Assembly (NCBI GenBank): GCA_910574455.1
Contig: CAJSYZ010000010.1
Location: forward strand, 1 to 64,000
Direction of reading: 5' to 3'
From: Trichaptum fuscoviolaceum
Taxonomy: Eukaryota > Basidiomycota > Agaricomycetes > Hymenochaetales > Trichaptaceae
DNA length: 64,000 nt
Under the pieces are notes generated by a model. It saw only the letters and a list, made by a program, of their open reading frames with translations. It searched no databases and was not told the DNA's origin. Shown here in pieces: positions 1 through 10,015 of the stretch. A program made the translations under genes and the position numbers. The number at the start of each line of letters is the position of its first letter. Within the stretch, counting starts at the first letter, position 1.

Positions 1-1325
1 TTCGAGGTCTTGACGCTAAATTATTAAATTCAATTACGATACACAACGAAAAGTGAACAAGAAATCATACCTTCAGAAATCTCAGGACAACGTCAAATGT
101 CTCGTCAATAACCTCTTCTGCTGTGTATACCTTAGACTCCACCGCTGCTTTGTACGCCTCACGTTTGAAGCCCAGGAAGTAGAGCGAGTCGTCGGCGATG
201 ATGCCCACGAGATTTCCAGACCCAGACCAAAATATCTACATCGAAAGTGAAATAAATCCATTGAAGGTAAGATGAAACTGCACTTACACTCTTTGCATCT
301 GCGTCGATCCTGCGCACGATCTCAACAGTCCCAAAAAACGACGAAACCGCTTCCACGAGCACATAGAAGAGCGCCACCATGTAATCTTTGAACTGGCCAC
401 GATCAAGGGCCATTCATTGCCGGACTACTCCTCTCCTTCAAGTCCTTGTACACCCGCACCTTCGTCCGCCCCTCAAGCACAACGTACGTGATCGAGCCTG
501 TCGCCCTATGCGAAGGGAAGAGCCGCTGCCGAACGCCTTGTTTTGCCAGGCCAGCGCAGGCAGTGTTAAATGATATACCCCCTGTCTCCGACGACGGTGA
601 GGAAGCATCCCGTTGGGAGTATTGGTAAAAGGACATCGCTGAAAATGACCGGTCGTTCCGAGTACTCGCACAGACAGTGAGATTCGTTGACCTTCGGGCG
701 TCTCGTCTTCCACAGCGCCTTGTGAGATTGGCGGAAAAGACTTCTGCGTTGCGAGGTATACAACAGTTTGCCTTGTGATGGGGCAATGCTCTGCGAAGGG
801 CTCGTCCGCTCGTCACGGCCAAGTTTGACCAAGACCCTTCGTCGTACCCTACGGCAACATCGTACCCTCTAGTCGGATGGTAATTGTCGGGCGCTTTCAA
901 GAGCATAGCTCAAGGCATTTTCCAAAGTCCAGACGGTACGTACCGGAGAGTCCAGATACTTCATCGTACCATCCTCCGAACCGCTGGCGATGAAGGGCAG
1001 ACTAGGGTGAAATACCGAATACGGCAAACAAAACGTTGTTGGTGTGACCCTTCATCCTTTGTACACAGCGTTTGCTGAGGTAGCCCAAGATTTTGATTGT
1101 TTGGTCGTCACCGCTCCTGACAAGATATGACTTCTCTGCTCTTGGATAGAAGTCGACGCAGTTTACGCCGCCCTTCCCGTGCGCCTCGAGGATAAAATTC
1201 GGCGTCAAGGAACCGAGCGACCACATCTTCGCGTACGATCAAGACAAGATGAGGCGAAGGTGTTGGGGTCCTTGGGTTGAATACAAGGATGCCAGTGTAG
1301 TGTGTGTGTCCTTCGAATATCACGA
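1..1325 (-). pseudogene. SEC27: Coatomer beta-prime subunit (Sec27/COPB2) fragment, decayed
   Basis: The intact protein is the WD40-rich beta-prime subunit of the COPI coat, which drives Golgi-to-ER vesicle traffic. Reading the minus strand, family motifs appear in the right order: IFEGHTHY near 1320, VWSLGSLTPNF and GGVNCVDFYP near 1220-1160, KGHTNNVLFAVF near 1050, SGSEDGTMK near 990, DVAVGYDEG near 850, EGQRISLSV, ALAWQNKAFG, EIVRRIDADAKSV near 300 and FWSGSGNLVGIIADDSLYF near 200. These blocks lie in different reading frames, so several frameshifts separate them and a stop follows AVFGISP. A normal-looking intron (236-287, GTAAGT...TAG) is retained between AKSV and FWSG, so the copy arose through DNA and not from a processed transcript. 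The N-terminal WD repeats are not recognisable, and the fragment runs off the left edge of the window. Confidence 0.85.
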
Positions 1326-1976
1326 TGCGATCTAAGAGCCTGGGGACTATGGGTATTCGAAAGAGTCACAGTATCATTACTGCCGAACGGCGAACATTGT
1401 GGGAGTAACTTGAATGTGAAATATTTGACCGGAAATTAGTGGTGTTGAGAGTGAATTTATAAGGTTGATCGCTTGCAGGAAACAATACACATATTTGAAC
1501 ACTGTAGCAGTGTCTGAGTCGAAGATATAGTAGAAGAAGAAGGTCGTGCCCAACACTCATGAACTTGGAAGAATGTGCTCTTTTCGACGGCCGTACAGTT
1601 CTGTTACACTGTAATATATCTTGCGGTTCACGGAACCCCTCCAGACTGTATTGCCAATGTCCACAACTTCGATGTAATTGCTCACAAGGGCCATGCACGT
1701 ATACTCACTGCTGAGCATTCATCTATTTCTTAAACTTCACTGATATTCGTCCAACCAACCCAAGTCTCTGCTCCTTCGTCAGCGGTGCAGGAGGCGGAGG
1801 CATTGTGCATATGCGCGTATTAAAGAGCTTAGTTTTTTTGTAAAGAACATTAAAGTCAGGTTTATAAGAAGGCAATAATAGATTAAACGACTCTCTTCCA
1901 GATACTACTTATACAAATTCGCGATCCTTGCACTTCCTTCTTATCCGGGTCCTCAACTCCGACCAGGAAACGAATG
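1326..1976. other. Intergenic, no supported gene
   Basis: The minus strand has a 110-codon open frame (1366-1698) with no recognisable domain, and a short proline-rich start near 1805. Neither joins convincingly to the SEC27 fragment beside it. I see no repeat shared with the rest of the window. Confidence 0.4.
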
Positions 1977-3159
1977 TCATATGAAGGTGTTTGAGAAATA
2001 GAAACTTCGTTGAGTCACATAACTTCCCCAGAAACGCCTTTTCAAACTTCGGGCTCGTTTGATACACGATAGAAATAAAGACGCTCGATACACGGAAGAT
2101 TCGGAATACAAAGTCAATGCTTCATGCATTTGACAATCCAACACTTTGAGTCTTGTCATGGTCTTGCAATACGTGATTCAACTGCTCCGCGGTACCGTGA
2201 TTAAAACGAGGCATTCCATCTCCAATATCCAAGTGCACCAGTGAGCGACCAATCCACGTCAATGTCCACGCAATGCGCTTCAAATACTCCATCAATATTC
2301 GCAGTCGTTCCGAACACATCTTCGGCCAATGTCACATGGGGTTTTGTTAATTATTGTACTGCTACACATAGCGCACAAAGCTGCAAACTGTGCCGCATTC
2401 AGGGGTTGGTTGTAGATGGTCACTTCCTTTAGGTCCGGACAGCAACGTACCTACGAGGGTCGTCCTTCCACATCATAAAGCAGCTCCCAATAGTTTGCGC
2501 AGACCTTCACAGACCTCAATGATGGACAGCATCGGAGCAATTCGAACAAATCCCATCGCGTCCTCTCTTCATTTTCATCTTCCACTGATATCTCGAGCGA
2601 TATCAGTCCATTCTTCATCCGAAGAATGCTACGCAGTGTCTCCATATCCCTACTGAGCATTCGTCTAAACACAAACGGGTGTTACGTTCGGACAGCGGTC
2701 AATGACGAAAAGGTATTAACTTTGTCTCGATTGTCGGAAACGCGTTCACCATCAACGTCAGCCGTCTAACCCACGCAGCCTTTTCCAAGTACTCCGAAAG
2801 ACAATCCAGGACATCTGACGAAATTTCAACGGATGACCGACGCGAGGGCTCGTCTCCACTGAAGAAATATGGATCGTAATCGGGCAGCCAATACGCAGTA
2901 TTTACGCTCTTCACACAAACTGACATTAGACGCGATCGAATCCGGGCTAGCCCAGCTAGCAACTTTATCTCCAAGTTCAATAGTATGATATATACAACGC
3001 TCGAATACTCGGTGCCACTGTTTGCACACTAGAACCAAAGGTAGAAAGTACGACCGTGGTAGGATTCAGGAATGCTCGTCTACGACAGATCGCAATATCG
3101 TTTATAAGGATTAAATACCCCGCAATGACCAGCAAGATATCGTCACTTAGTGTCGCCAT
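1977..3159 (-). pseudogene. F-box/LRR-like protein gene, probably decayed
   Basis: F-box proteins of this fungal type pair an N-terminal F-box, which binds Skp1 in SCF ubiquitin ligases, with a leucine-rich C-terminal half that recruits targets. The minus strand starts with MATLSDDILLVIAGYL (3159). A different frame then gives LVLVCKQWHRVFERCIYHTI, the usual end of the F-box in these proteins. Next come LRR-like blocks: SDVLDCLSEYLEKAAWVRRL (near 2800), a CPNV-type strand near 2690, LFELLRCCPSLRSVKV (near 2520), MEYLKRIAWTLTWIGRSLVH (near 2270) and MTRLKVLDCQ (2159). The blocks sit in at least three frames. Some junctions could be introns, but the overlap of the last two blocks near 2150 looks like a true frameshift. 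The layout resembles the intact F-box gene at 56.7 kb. Confidence 0.6.
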
Positions 3160-3639
3160 TAGAAATTATCGTTGAACCAAGCTAGGAAGGATGTTGATGA
3201 TGAGATAAACATATTCTTATCGCTTTGTGCTGATACTCACAATGTTTAAAGGTCGCACTTGTTAGCACACACAAGACCAAATAGAACAAGTCATCACATG
3301 ACCACGAAAGACGGACCTAAGAAAAAACAATAGCAAAATTCCAGCAGCATCTTTTACTTCAATAAGATACCTGAATCGAGTCCAAACACAACAATCCCTT
3401 TCATTGAGCTCCGTAGTGCGGAAATCTAATTATAAATATCTTATATTATAGTATATGATTTGGTTTTTCATCGAAAAAGTAAACCCCAAACAGTCAGATT
3501 TGCCTTTCGCATACATTACAATCGAAATTCTTTTCAATCAGAATCACAGAGGTATGCATTTCTTTTTCATCTACGCGCCAAGTGTGATATGTTGTCACGA
3601 TCCTTGCAATGACGTTAACGCTTTTTCAAATATTTCAAT

Positions 3640-4300
3640 TTGGTAGAATTATTAAGGTTTCATTATGCTTTATCATAACTTGCAATGCCTGATTCCAATC
3701 CTCGGCGGTACCATGATCCAACTCACTCCCTCCTCCCCCTTTAAAAACCACTTACTCGCCAGTACATCAACACAAATATGCCACCCAGATTGCCTAATTA
3801 CCTACTAACCATACACATAAATCCCACATTGGTTACGTTTACACAGCTGTCAATGATGTAAAGGTACAATACGAGCTTGACTACTTGCACCCAGCATAAC
3901 ATTAATTTCATTCGTCTAACTAATGCATCTTCTACATAGCCGACCGGAACACTTCTCAATTTCGACAGCTTTCAAAATTAAATCGCTGATTTGGTCCCAG
4001 TCCCAATCTTTGTTACCGTAAGTAGAACCCAAAGAGACACCCATACGTGTTCTCTCTTAGCATCAATGCAGACACAAACAATGTTCCAAGGGACAATGTC
4101 CACTTCTGTTCATTTGCTGCCACTATATTTGGCAGCGGGAAGCTAGATTTTCACAAATACAATACCATGCTACCGCGCAGTACAGTACAGTTACGTTGAA
4201 TTTATTGCGCACTACTGACTTGATTAAAGTGTAGATCTATCCGATTACCTCAATGATGAAGACGGCTTCTGAAGATACATGAAATCTCATCTGCCTCGGC
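3640..4300 (-). pseudogene. Degenerate second copy of the neighbouring F-box/LRR gene
   Basis: Two stretches match the neighbouring F-box remnant in order and spacing. One is around 3680 (CTTGCAATGCCTGATTCC against the same kind of sequence near 2165). The other is around 3835 (GTTACGTTTACACAGCTGTC against 2684 onward). The latter encodes YIIDSCVNVTNVG on the minus strand against FVIDRCPNVTPV in the neighbour. Stops are frequent and no long frame survives, so this looks like an old tandem duplicate that has almost dissolved. A DNA alignment of 1970-3160 with 3600-4400 would settle it. Confidence 0.45.
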
Positions 4301-5100
4301 GACGAGGGCGGATCCATCAGAATATTGTATCCAATGTTATATCCTCTTTCATACACATTTCCAACATGCATTTTTTCAGTATTTAATTCATGAAGATACA
4401 ATATCAATCCATGGAAATATCATCTTCACACAAGAAGTCCAAATCAGTTATATCAACTTCATTCCCAGAACGCATGAATGAACTCACTTCGGAATCAACC
4501 ACCACCTCGTCTCAACAACCAAATATCTGTATCCTCAACTTCCCAAAGCTTCCCAAACTCTGTTCCCCTTACGACATATCCTGCCTGTATGAAGAGATCT
4601 TTCTCAACCCACAAACGAGACTCGCGGTACAATATGAGCAGTAACCCATATACCACTATTATCATCGGTACGCGCAAGAACGAAGTCACCCCGGATTTAA
4701 CTTCTCTACACCTTCAAACTCAAAAATTAAACTAATACCAGTATCTATAGTTTTCGTACCTGAACAATGCACTTAAGATATGATCAGAAATGATATAGCC
4801 AAACTCTTATTCAGCACATTTTAACTTACAATTTGACGATCGTTCAGAACACGATACCAACACTACGAAAACACATATTATTCTAGCTGACTCAATTCAT
4901 AATAAAATCTACACTCACTTGTACGATGCTTATAGCAAATGTTTAAACTTTAATATCACCGATAAATCCCCCAGTCAAAGATAGCTGGGAATTGGAACAA
5001 AAAGTATCACTCCCAAATGCGCGCCAGAATTTTATCGATCACGTGTTGCTATTCGAGCCTGTGCAGCTAAGGTCTTCCGATGCCACTAGGCGAACTTCTC
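4301..5100. other. AT-rich intergenic stretch
   Basis: Open frames of 60-85 codons (for example 4390-4644 plus) have low-complexity Ser/Thr-rich translations and no recognisable domain. No repeat or RNA gene was seen. Confidence 0.4.
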
Positions 5101-5102
5101 CC

Positions 5103-5240
5103 TAACAAGCAGTTAGTGGCTGCGAGTTCCTCACAGCAGAGCCCGCTACCCGTGGATGGGTGTAAGGTTATTGTTAGAGAAAAAAAAACATTTTTTCTTC
5201 TTTACATCTGTACATACAAAATTCTATTATGTTATAATTA
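5103..5240 (+). repeat. Repeat A, copy 1
   Basis: It begins AACAAGCAGTTAG and continues with a hairpin core (GCTGCGAG, TTC, CTCACAGC), then CAGAGCCCGCTACCCG, an A-rich tract and a TACATACA-type tail. The same order recurs at 7335, 27368 and 28735. Its right edge abuts the broken 3' end of the CSE1 fragment. Length and hairpin suggest a short non-autonomous element or the terminus of a larger one. No clear pol III A/B boxes were found. Confidence 0.75.
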
Positions 5241-5242
5241 CA

Positions 5243-6960
5243 CACCTGATCTCGGAAGGAATACAAAAAGCGATTCACATCAACCTGGAGAATTGGATGC
5301 ACAGATTGTTAATTGGCCTGTAGGTCCTCGTACACGTGTTGCGAGAAGAACTGCACGACATCCACAAGGGCATTCGTGCTTGTAACACCTAGCTATAGAT
5401 CCTCATAATTATTCACAGTTCCTCCTAAACGATTTACATCACTCGCCTGAGCTGTTGCGCCAACAGTTGCAACCGCCGTGAGCAGGTATACACTCTCATC
5501 CCTCCTCTTCCAACTCTCCTTGTCGCCCTTCTTCCTGTTGTACTCCTCCAGTCCGTTCCCTACTAGCGTCAAGACGACTTCGGTTGTCTCAGCCTCGAAA
5601 CCTGAGGCAACGAGCACAGGCAGGACCATCGGCCGCAGCTTGGCGCCGCGTGGTTCCTACGCAGTCAACCCGCCAATGGACCAAGAGGACACCACGAAAG
5701 AAAGGTCGACTGGGACATACTCCAGAGGATCGTCCTCAAATTGTTCCACTACGTGTTCTGCAGGTTAAGGTAATATCAGTAAAAAGATGAGCGCGATTAA
5801 AGAAGAAGCTTGCGCACCTCGTAATGTGACATTGGCGACAACTACGCCATTGAACACAACCTTAATCATCTCCCTTTCCGCTAACGTCGCCTTGTAGTTT
5901 CCTGATCGAATGACCGTGCTGAGGAAGCGTAGTCCCTGACTGACCAGCCCGTCACATGCTATCTGACCTCCACCGAGATGTCCCCACAGAGCTGTGGCCG
6001 GTACAGTATTTGAAGACGAGAGGGCCTCCGGGTATCGATGCGTATAAAGCTTGGCGAGCTCGAAAAGCGAAGGTTTGATTTGGGTGAGGAAAGAGGGAGT
6101 CAAATCGTCGGGATCACTGCGCATGGTCCCAAGCAAGGAACTTGGTGAGCACTCCCAGCTCGGCGCCAGAGAAAGCGGAGTTCGAGTCTGGCACATCCTG
6201 GCACGTCAAGTCGTAGAAGAAGGACAGAAGCACGACCTGAGCCTGCGCATCGCTTCAGTTCCCAATCCATTCAGAAGATTGGTGGCGGTGTGTTCGAAGA
6301 TCTGGAGGAAGGTGCTCGAGAAGCGGCGAAGTTGATCATTGAGTAAAGCAAGTCCGAGCGTATTTCAGAACGCCAAGGCGCGAAGATCGAGCGGCAGTTT
6401 CGAGAACAGAGACGATTGTTGGATAATTTGCAGCTTCGGGCGAGAGTGAAGAGACGAGCTGATCGATGAGATCTGGCCATTGCTCGGGGATACCGTACCT
6501 TGCGACAATGGACACGGCCTCCGCAACCTGCGCTCGTAATGTCTTGTCCGCTGGACTCGAAAGCGCGATCATTGCAGGGACCAGCTGACCCTTAGCTGCG
6601 TCTTCTCTGCGTCCGCCAAAGGCGAGTCCTCATCCTCCCATCGCCGTTTGATCGTGTTCTTGAGATAGACACTGGCTGCGAGCCGCACCGAACGGCCTTG
6701 GGAGACATTGAGTGTGAGCTGAAGGAGGAGAGCAAAGAGCGGAGTTCAAAGATGGGCGGCAGATCCTGGCAGGTCAAGTCGTAGAAGATCGACAAAAACA
6801 CAAAATATTAGCAATGTTAGGGACATATAGATGGAAGAGAAATCAGCATAAACTCACGAGGACGAGTTGCCATTAGGAGTGTCTGTTTGTGAGCCCGAAG
6901 AAAGAGAAGAAAGACGACACACGTTGAACGTTGGCGCGACGATGGCGGATTGCATCTGGC
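5243..6960 (-). pseudogene. CSE1: Exportin-2 (Cse1/CAS) fragment, shuffled and frameshifted
   Basis: Cse1 is the karyopherin that returns importin-alpha to the cytoplasm with Ran-GTP. The minus strand shows SVRLAASVYLKNTIKRRWED (near 6680), VAEAVSIVARYGIPEQWPDL and LVSSLSPEAANYPTIVSVLE (near 6500), RSEIRSDLLYSMINF (6400), FLSTVIRSGNYKATLAERE (5930), EQFEDDPLEYVPVDLS (5730), VASGFEAETTEVV (5600), YLLTAVAT (5480) and GVTSTNALVDVVQFFSQHV (5370). Several frameshifts separate them. Introns are retained, for example 5758-5817. A second copy of the block FYDLTCQDLPP, which belongs about 200 residues into the protein, lies upstream of the N-terminal SVRLAAS block, so the fragment is internally rearranged. 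Only roughly the first half of the protein is present. The left end stops exactly where repeat A starts. Confidence 0.9.
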
Positions 6961-7039
6961 GGTGTCTCGGGTGCTACGTATCTTTGTCATCAGCATGTGA
7001 TCGAAGTTGACTTATAAGTCGCTTACCCATAAAGGAAAT

Positions 7040-7205
7040 TTCACGTGACTGGATCAGTTTTCGCAGAGAATCCGGACAGTTGCGTTTTTCTAAGGTACCC
7101 AAGCGAACCCTACGGTTCGCGGGAATGAGTTTTGGCGGTAAAAACAGACAGTTGCATACCCTAAGAATACCCAGCGACCCAAGGGGTCGCGGGAATATCC
7201 AGAAA
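7040..7205 (+). repeat. Repeat B, double copy with two hairpins
   Basis: Two tandem versions of the repeat-B core follow the CSE1 fragment. Each has CAGTTGCG or CAGTTGCA, then a TAAG-type spacer and a GC-rich hairpin followed by GGGAAT. The hairpins are GCGAACC-CTAC-GGTTCGC (near 7112) and GCGACCC-AAG-GGGTCGC (near 7168). The stems differ by paired changes relative to the copy at 8.68 kb. Confidence 0.75.
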
Positions 7206-7334
7206 CGAGTTTCGCACCTTCCATCCTTATACCAAGGTGATGAAATAGAAAGGGGAATCTACATTTCTTGCTAAACAACATGGTCCTTACAACACTCCTT
7301 CCACATCGGCGGTACTACACATCTATTACTATGT

Positions 7335-7460
7335 AACAAGCAGTTAAAGGCTGTGAGCTAACTCACAGCAAAGCCCGCTACCCGGGAATGCGGTTAGAGC
7401 AAGAGTGAGAGGGAAAAAAATTATATTTTTAAGCACATATACAGTACAGAAGTATTATAC
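7335..7460 (+). repeat. Repeat A, copy 2
   Basis: It starts AACAAGCAGTTAAAGG. The hairpin GCTGTGAG-CTAA-CTCACAGC is a perfect 8-bp stem with a loop different from copies 1 and 4. It is followed by AAAGCCCGCTACCCGGG, an A-rich tract and an ACATATACAGTACAGAAG-type tail. It lies immediately left of the BSD2-like fragment, as copy 1 lies left of CSE1. Confidence 0.75.
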
Positions 7461-7555
7461 ACCATACTCTTGCTGCCGCAGAGGCGCATCTGCCACACGA
7501 ACAGTGCCATTGCGAGTAGCTGCCCAACTTTCAGTAGCCGCAGCTGTATCAAACA

Positions 7556-8175
7556 TCAGCGTCGGTGGAGGTACAGTGTCTTCAGGATTTCCCCAGCCGC
7601 CCAGCACATGCTGTCTTCACCATTCGTGCCTATGCCTTCGTCATCCTTGCCTGTCCTCAACGCAAACCCATATTGCAGCAGCGGCAGGCCAAGACCAGCA
7701 CAAGCATCAAGCTTCGCCGCATGTGTGGTACGCAGGAGGTAAGTAAGGAGAAAGCCCACATATTGGAATGAAGTAGAAACGAACATGTTCCAAGCAAATG
7801 AGAAGAGCGTGCCCGATGCGAGACCATCAATCGGGCGCTCGCCTTGAAGCATCATTCCCGACGATAAGGACGAAGGCGCATGGGCTGTCGTTTCCCAGTC
7901 CGGCGGGACAACATCCGCCTGTGCGGCGGCGTACAATGGTGGTGCATCCTTCTCTGTCTCCTCCAGTATAACATGGACACCGTCTTCTATTGAATATGGG
8001 ATGCAAAAGTAGCTGAAATAGACTCGTTAGCCTACAAAGTAAAGAAGCAATCTGTTGATGCAGCAAATTAGGCTCACCTTCCACTATGGCATTGGAGAGG
8101 CCCAGTTTCGCAGTGACATTCGCAAAGACACCATCATTCCCAGTCCCGCCGCCAATGACCCGCCTTCGTTCCTTG
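7556..8175 (-). pseudogene. BSD2/Ndfip-like membrane protein fragment
   Basis: Bsd2 and Ndfip proteins are three-helix membrane adaptors that bring Rsp5/Nedd4 ubiquitin ligases to membrane cargo. Minus-strand motifs of the fungal family appear in order: NDGVFANVTAK (near 8130), an intron with GTGAGC donor and CAG acceptor (about 8016-8083), then VPPDWETTAHAPSSLSSG (near 7900), a hydrophobic stretch FSFAWNMFVSTSFQ, and YVGFLLTYLLRTTHAAKL (near 7750) followed by LLQYGFALRTG. The last membrane helix and C-terminus are missing and the N-terminal half is not recognisable, so I call it a fragment. Repeat A (7335) and repeat B (8555) lie on either side, as with the CSE1 fragment. The family call rests on the HTTHAAK-type signature. 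Confidence 0.7.
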
Positions 8176-8554
8176 CACCGACTTCCAGTTAAGCAACCTG
8201 CAATACGGCCAGGGAGGACGCGGTGTGCCCACTCAAAGCCCGGGCCACGATTCGACCTTGGACATGCAACAGGACCAGCTGTGCTTGAGTAGTTCGCCCC
8301 GTGTTTCCGGCAGCTACAATGCTCACTGCACCTGATACAGTTGCGCTTGGTGTCCGCTCGTCGCCAGTGTTGGATGTCCTCACAGACAAAGCGGGCTTTG
8401 CACCGCCGCAGGGTGTAGACACGGAGACACTGGGGCAGCTACTGCTCATCACATAGGAACTGGAGGGTAACGCGCCGTTGACCTGCGAAGGGTAGATCGT
8501 CGAAGGCTTGCGCTCGGTGCGCATATGTAGTTTGAAGAACAGGCAAAAACTTGA

Positions 8555-8700
8555 ATGAGTGAGAACAACTTGCTTTGAAAGGCAGTTTCGGTACCGAAAG
8601 TGCCAGTCACATGACTTTTTAAGTTTTGGCGGAGAATCGACACAGTTGCGTTTTCCTAAGGTACCCTAGCGACCCCTAGGTCGCGGGAATATTGATGCGA
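8555..8700 (+). repeat. Repeat B, single copy
   Basis: It contains the palindrome TTTCGGTACCGAAA (8586-8599), the block GACTTTTTAAGTTTTGGCGG, GTTGCGTTTTCCTAAGGTAC, and the terminal hairpin GCGACC-CCTA-GGTCGC followed by GGGAAT. Almost the same sequence is at 28596-28734. The GC-rich hairpin at the end of a cargo-carrying unit resembles Helitron 3' termini in general plan, but no CTRR end was confirmed. Confidence 0.8.
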
Positions 8701-10015
8701 CTATTATTAAGAAAGCCGGCAGATGGGCCTTGAGCTGCCGTAACTTTGGCACCATCCTTCCGTTTGCGGTTTGTTTTGGTTCCCCGTCCTCCCGTCCTCT
8801 CACAATGGGTGAGCCGCGAAGGTCTCATGGAAGCAGCCGCACCGAGGATTACTACTTGGTTCGGTTGTGGCCGTCTTCACATAACGGCGAACGTTGGCGC
8901 GCTGCAGGATAGATCTGATGTCCAAACGTTGACACCAGTTCCAAGGTAAGAATTGGCTTCCCACAAGTTCCCAAAGGCCGTATTAGAGTGGGCCAAAATC
9001 ATGGTATTTGTCCAACCCTCCACAGTCTTTCTATGTCACTAAGAAAGTACTTTTAAGCTGCATTTCATCTCAATTGATTGCCGATCCCGACACCACCCTC
9101 TATCAAAACAGCAACTCCTGCTCTATTCGTCACACGCTATACATCTGCGCTTAAGTCTTTCGAGAAAATAGCGATCATGACCGACGTTGCAACGAGGACA
9201 ATCACGCACATCATCACGCGTCTGGACGGGACGTCTCGCGAGGCAGGATCCGCGACGCCACTCGACTCATTGCGACATGATCCTCATGAATACGATGGAG
9301 GAGACTTGACAATATCGAACAATAAATATCACTAAGTGCCTACTTAGTACAGCCCGATGAAGCACGATTATCTTTCTGAAATTTGCTACTAATAAAGTCC
9401 TGTGGATCGCCGAGAGGGTACAGTTTCACTCCAGAAGGACATTTCTCTGCACTAGCGAACTCATACTGGTATAACAGCATAACAGCCTGAAACATGTCCA
9501 AAGTCAAAGTCTGACGCGTTGTAGGGCACTATATATTTCTATCCGTTGCCGGAAAAAGTGAAGGACTATACATAATAGCCAGATAATGCGGCCGAGTCCT
9601 TCTCTGTCACATACATCTGTAGGTCCAACTGGAGAAAGACTACATCTAATATAGGGTTCAGCATGACATATACAATGTAGACAAGTTGCGCTGAGTAAGA
9701 AAAGAGACCCACCCAGACGGATCCATACTATATCTTCATCAACAAGCATGGCTGTAGTGTATGAGCTGGAAAGATACAAAGGGCGCATAAATCGTACAGT
9801 TTATCATTATTGGTTTCATGTGCTTCAAACATTGTTGACACAATTTACCTCTACAAATATGCATACTCAATTCGAAGTCTTGTACGACATCTCACCATTC
9901 CAGCATCACCTTCTAATAAACCACGTAGCTACGTAACATATAAAAATCTTTAATGCCAGTAGATAACATATAAAGTATTATTGTATAAAGGAATCTACCT
10001 CCCCTTACTACAAAA
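8701..10015. other. Intergenic, no supported gene
   Basis: Frames of 60-94 codons on both strands (for example 8746-8949 and 9078-9335 plus, 9504-9788 minus) show no recognisable domain and no consistent splice pattern. The stretch 8900-9000 read on the minus strand could be part of a decayed gene, but I could not place it. Confidence 0.35.
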
